Part shown: piece after piece, positions 59,788-64,000 of the stretch
Layout of the letters: every line of letters begins with the position of its first letter
Numbering within the stretch: the first letter of the stretch is position 1
Assembly: GCF_040807025.1 (NCBI RefSeq)
Contig: NC_090945.1
Coordinates: 74,287,088 to 74,351,087, forward strand
DNA: 64,000 nucleotides
Reading direction: 5' to 3'
Origin: Struthio camelus
Lineage: Eukaryota > Chordata > Aves > Struthioniformes > Struthionidae
The notes under the pieces: model-generated
Seen by the model: only the letters and a program-made list of their open reading frames with translations
The model's database searches: none
What the model was told of the DNA's origin: nothing
Translations under genes and position numbers: made by a program

Positions 59788-60517
59788 GTTCTTACCTGGA
59801 GGGGGTATCAAATTGATTTAAACCACCCTTTAAGTGGTATTTATAAAGAAAATATTACTCTTAAGTTTATATCAACTTGTTCTTTGTTCACCTTTTCTCC
59901 TGAAGCATCACTCTGCTGGGGTACTATGAACATACTTCAGGTGACTCGGAAAGCTTTGAACGTCGTTTGGTTACTGCCCGTGCTCGTCTGATTATTTCTC
60001 ACAAAATTCCAAGATGTGATCTATGAGTAATTTGTAATTATACATAGCTAGAAAGGTAGATGCTGGTCTTGAGGCTGATGCTAATCTTGTGAATAAATCA
60101 CAGGAGCTGATGGCAGGAGATGTAGGTTCTCGCTGCTTCATTTACCCTGTGGTCTGCAGCAAGTGTCTGGTGTCTCAAAGCATAATACAACTTCTGACTC
60201 TATCCTGTGGCAACCTTGTTATTTATAATGAAATACTAAATGAATGTAAAGTAGTTGATAGGGAAAGAAAAAAAGAAAATGCTGGAATGTTCTCAAGATG
60301 TGAACCGTTTTTATAACGGTCAGTATTATGGTGTAACTTCGGAAGAGGAACTGAAGTCCATTTGAAATTAATGGCCTATCACTTTAGTACCTTGAGTAAA
60401 TACATAGTTGAGAAAAAGGTCTCTTTCAATAGCAAATTTTCAGACAGACAATTCTCAGACAACTGACCAGTAATAGCCTGGGAAAACTGCTCTACAGCTT
60501 AATTCTGCATGGAAAAT

Positions 60518-60575
60518 AAATTCATAGATTTTATGGCCAGAAGTAACCTGACCTCTTTATCAAAGACAACGTTCC
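60518..60575 (-). mobile_element. Ancient CR1-like 3' end fragment
   Basis: TTCATAGATTTTATGGCCAG then AAGTAACCTGACCTC matches the reverse-oriented 3' tail of old CR1-type elements common in sauropsids (TCATAGATT..AGGCCAGAAGGGACC..CTGACCTC). Only about 55 bp is recognisable. Confidence 0.5.
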
Positions 60576-62976
60576 TACTGATTACGAATGTTTTGTGGTT
60601 GGTTTAGTCTATTTTGGAATATGTTAGCCACTGTGCAACAATTAAGCAAGGAGAGACCTATATACAACCTAACCTGTGAAATTTCCTCTTTTATTGAAAC
60701 ACTCTCGTGGTAGCTTGTTGTTGTGTTGATTGAAAAAGAAATAGCTATGCACAATAATTCTATAACATTTAGCTGGACTTCTATGAGTAGTGTATTTTTA
60801 TGTGACAAATAGAGACAGAGAGAGAAGGAGTGTTGTTGCATTTGTGTTCTTCCGCAGGGCCTGTGAGCTAATTTCTCTCACAGAAGGCACTTTTCAGTGA
60901 AACATGCTGAAGAAAATTTTGGGAGAAATGCTGTGGAATTTCCCTCCCTTTCTGCAAGTTATCCTGTGACAGTAGTGATCCAGAACACTGCAATGCTGAG
61001 CCAATGTAATATGGCCAGAAAGATCAGCTTGAGCTGTAGCTACCTCAGACGTATACTGGCATCACAGTTCCATTTAGCTGTAGTATAGAGAATTCTGAGT
61101 CCTGAACACGTCTTCTTTGGTGCAATGATTTTTAAACAAGACGTTAAAGTTTCTGCGTTTTTAAGGATTTTGTAGTTTTCTTATAAGGGTAGAGGGTTAG
61201 TGGCTTGACCTGTAGCTTAAAAAAAGAAAAAGGAGTAAAAGTCTTTTCTTAAGGTTATGGTTCAGGAACTTGTAGGTGTCTGTCCTTCTAGTTCATGGAA
61301 ATTGGTGTTGATAAAAGTTGAACTGGAAAACAGATGTTGACTGTAGTGTCCTTGACATAGACGCTGCAAAGATAGCTTCTTACCCCTGGTTTTCACAAGT
61401 GATCTAATTAATTTCAGTGGAACACGTCACAAGACTGAAGACTTTTGATGGATTTAAGGGCTTTGAGATTGATTCTAAATTATTGCACCTGGCGTAACTT
61501 CCCCATGCAGTTTTACATGAATACCGTCCTGGTCTTTGATCTAGAATAGCGTAGCTGTGTCCTGGTAATCAGCTGCTGTGCCCCACTCCATATGTTTGCT
61601 TATGATTTCTGTGCATCCTTTAATTGTTTGATTAAGGAAATGGAGGTGTTATTGGTGCTTGTGGAGTGCTTTGGAATCCATGTACGAATGGTGTAGTAAA
61701 AGTGAAAAGCTGTTCTCTGGCAATTCCAGGAAAAACAGGCATTGAGCCTTCAATGTGGCCTATGGAGTTATCCTCAGTGGCTCCCTTATCGTTACTTGGC
61801 TTTATGAAAAAATAAATAAAATAATGGGGTATGACTGGGCTCATTAAAAACATATTTTGTTATTAAGCATCCTATAAAGAACATACTGCAATATCAATTA
61901 CTGGCTTCAGCGGTTTTGGGAAATGGGAGCTTCAGAATACATGAAAGCTAATATGCACCGGTGGTGTAGTCATTGATTTTCATAGGACTCTGGGAGTCAA
62001 AGATGGAAATTGATGTTGCAGTGATGTCCTGGGTAATTGACCGTTTAAGTGCTTCAGTAGCACTCCTATAGGTAAGGGGAGAAGTGCCCCTCTTTGGTGC
62101 CTTTTCCATATTAATGAATTTAGTACTTTCTCTTTTATGCTTGTTTCTTTTATGGTAGAGCTCTAAGAATCTGATCTTGACTTGAGAGTACTTGGCATCT
62201 TGCAGGATCAGGAGTTGTGCCTGCCCAGGCTTGCTGCATTTAATTTAATTGTATCATTTTCTTCACTGTTACTCACTCTGTACATCTCAAGGGGAACACA
62301 GTGAAAGGAAAAGAGAGAGTGTGGGTAGACTGTAATAACAGAGAAGAGGAACTAATATAAACTGCTTTGAAACATGCTTTCTGTAAGCAATCCTGTCCTC
62401 CCAAGTGGCAAAGAGCTTAACTATTGAAAAGAGCTGCAATAAACTTAGGTTTTCTTGTAGCTGTGTAGCGTGTATTGATAATGCATAATTCAAGCACTAT
62501 CTAAAATGGGTTTTGTTACTTAGGGAAATTGTCAAGTGGATAGGGCCCAGAAAGTCTGACTACCCTCAGAGTTTATAGTGAGGGCCAAGCAGAGGGTTAA
62601 TAAAGGGCTTAACCAGATATTTGAGTAAAGGCAAATCAGCTATTGCAGTCTAATAGGTTGCTTATGATCACTGCCTATTAGCTATCCACTAAACCTTCTA
62701 ATGATATCATCAGCTGTAATATGTAAGTCTTATGACTATACCATCCTTCTAAAATGATATAATCATTTAACCTTTATAAAATATTTATAAATGGAACCTT
62801 ATAATAAGTGTAGCCCATATTTTGTGCCTTTGGTTTCCATTCTGCAGTGTGCTGCTTATTGGGCAGATCACTATTGTCTTATTGTTTCCATGTATTCCCT
62901 CATCTGCCTGTATGTAAGAAAACAGGATTAGTATCCCCAGGCTGCTGTGGAATTGTGCAAATATGTTTACTTTTGT

Positions 62977-63001
62977 AAAAAAAAAAAAAAAAAAAAAAAA
63001 A
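62977..63001 (+). repeat. Poly-A tract (25)
   Basis: Uninterrupted A25 followed by GATTTATTTATAC. No retroposed gene body was recognised upstream. Confidence 0.95.
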
Positions 63002-64000
63002 GATTTATTTATACATGTAAAAGTTTATCAATTTGTTGTCAGTGTTTTCAAGCGTCAAACCACTGAACTTTTTTTTTTTGGAAGTCACTGAGTGTGTGTC
63101 TGAAACCGTAGATTGCTGATGCTCTAATCTAGGGTTTGGTAACTTCTACAATGGCAGAAAGATATTTCCTTTATTTTGGCTTTGCAAGTAGTTCAGTTCA
63201 ATGATTATTTAACTCTGAGCTGAGAAACTGACCTGTACAGAAAAAGCAGAACAACTTGTTTTTCTCTTCCAAACTATTAATAGAAGAGTAGGAGGATGAG
63301 ATTTACTATTAAAAACTTGGAGACAATAGCTATAAGAAATAGTCGATTGAGTTTGCTAATTTTAGATTAGTAAGTTTTAAACAGACAATGTGATTGACAA
63401 ACATCTTCTAATTCAGTTTGGCATAAATTACACAAAACTAGTCATTTAGTAAGCAAAAAAGATTTTATTCACAAGAGTCTGATTCAGAGAGGCTGAAGAG
63501 GGAAAATAATTGTATATGAACCAAATAAGTTCTTTAATATATTTGAGTTAGCAAAGAGAAAATAACAATGTACACAGCCAATGAAAGCGAACTAATTAAA
63601 GAAAACAAATGCAAAACAAAAGTAATAATTATTTAAAGAAAATTTTCTACTTGGTAATTCAAATTATTATCAAAATCTGTCATTACCAGCATGACAACAA
63701 AAGGTGAAAAAAAGATTCTCGGTCGTTCCAAGCCAGCGGCTTTACCCCTTTGCGGATGATCTCGGCGTTCCGAGGCAGACGTTTCGGTGGCTGGATGCGA
63801 AACAAGGAAGATTTTGCAGAAGGAGACTAATGATCAGGCTTTTAGTAATTTTTCAGTGGTAAAAGGCTGATTCAGCAGTTAAAGCTGAATTGAAATGTTC
63901 TTACGTATACTGATGTGCTAACTTACTCTGCAGGAGATCAAATTTATTTCAGCATCTTGTGCAGTAATGTAATGCTTAGTCTGTCTGAGGCTACAGATGG
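63002..64000. other. Right edge, no gene recognised
   Basis: AT-rich DNA, apart from the CpG-dense patch. Nothing else could be identified up to the window end. Confidence 0.55.
63717..63806. other. Isolated CpG-dense patch of unknown origin
   Basis: Ten CpG dinucleotides lie between 63720 and 63799, while the flanking 300 bp on the left are strongly AT-rich. One minus-strand frame stays open for about 46 codons across it, and a minus-strand AATAAA (plus TTTATT at 63463-63468) lies 255 bp downstream. It could be a retroelement LTR fragment, a terminal exon or a recent insertion. I do not recognise it. Confidence 0.55.

Larger units (their letters stand above)
58531..62976. other. Gene-free region
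   Basis: No supported gene. It contains an A/AAAAG simple repeat at 59762-59787 and the old CR1 tail at 60520-60575. A 150-codon minus-strand open frame (58941-58489) has no recognisable similarity. Confidence 0.6.

Noticed and set aside
1-64000. CRISPR array, operon, phage or other prokaryote-type system
   Set aside because: No regularly spaced direct repeats with unique spacers, no operons and no such genes. The composition, introns and gene content are vertebrate.

Overview
The window looks like vertebrate nuclear DNA, most likely from a bird. Genes are split by GT-AG introns. Promoters are CpG islands set in AT-rich surroundings. The most obvious interspersed repeats are CR1 LINEs, the dominant repeat family of birds and other sauropsids. 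I cannot name the species from the sequence. Four genes are recognisable: TBC1D14, CCDC96, TADA2B and GRPEL1. They lie in the order and orientation (+, -, +, -) that I recall for human 4p16.1, where SORCS2 comes next. No bacterial, phage, CRISPR or other unusual gene system was found.

Layout. 1-20130: the 3' part of TBC1D14 (+), with three coding exons (2876-2985, 12770-13028, 16716-16781), large introns and a roughly 3.3 kb 3'UTR ending at an AATAAA. The 9.8 kb intron holds a 2 kb CR1 copy. 20131-23080: spacer between convergent genes, with a MIR-like SINE. 23484-25396: CCDC96 (-), two exons split by a 254 bp intron, with a GC-rich repeat-encoded N-terminus. 25397-25790: a 394 bp head-to-head promoter with five CCAAT boxes, shared by CCDC96 and TADA2B. 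25791-28060: TADA2B (+), two exons, 420 aa, with a long 3'UTR. 34188-39145: GRPEL1 (-), four exons, 222 aa. It is convergent with TADA2B and has its own CpG-island promoter (about 38780-39420). 39421-64000: 24.6 kb with no gene I can support, holding a degenerate CR1 (+), ancient SINE/LINE remnants, simple repeats and an isolated CpG-dense patch near 63.75 kb.

The genes do not form one pathway. TBC1D14 regulates recycling-endosome traffic and autophagy. CCDC96 is a ciliary axoneme coiled-coil protein. TADA2B is a SAGA histone-acetyltransferase adaptor. GRPEL1 is the nucleotide-exchange factor of mitochondrial HSP70. Their arrangement is syntenic: one divergent pair shares a promoter, and two convergent pairs share 3' spacers. 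The most useful points are the intron in CCDC96, the regularly spaced CCAAT array, the coding minisatellite, and the unexplained CpG-rich patch near the right edge.
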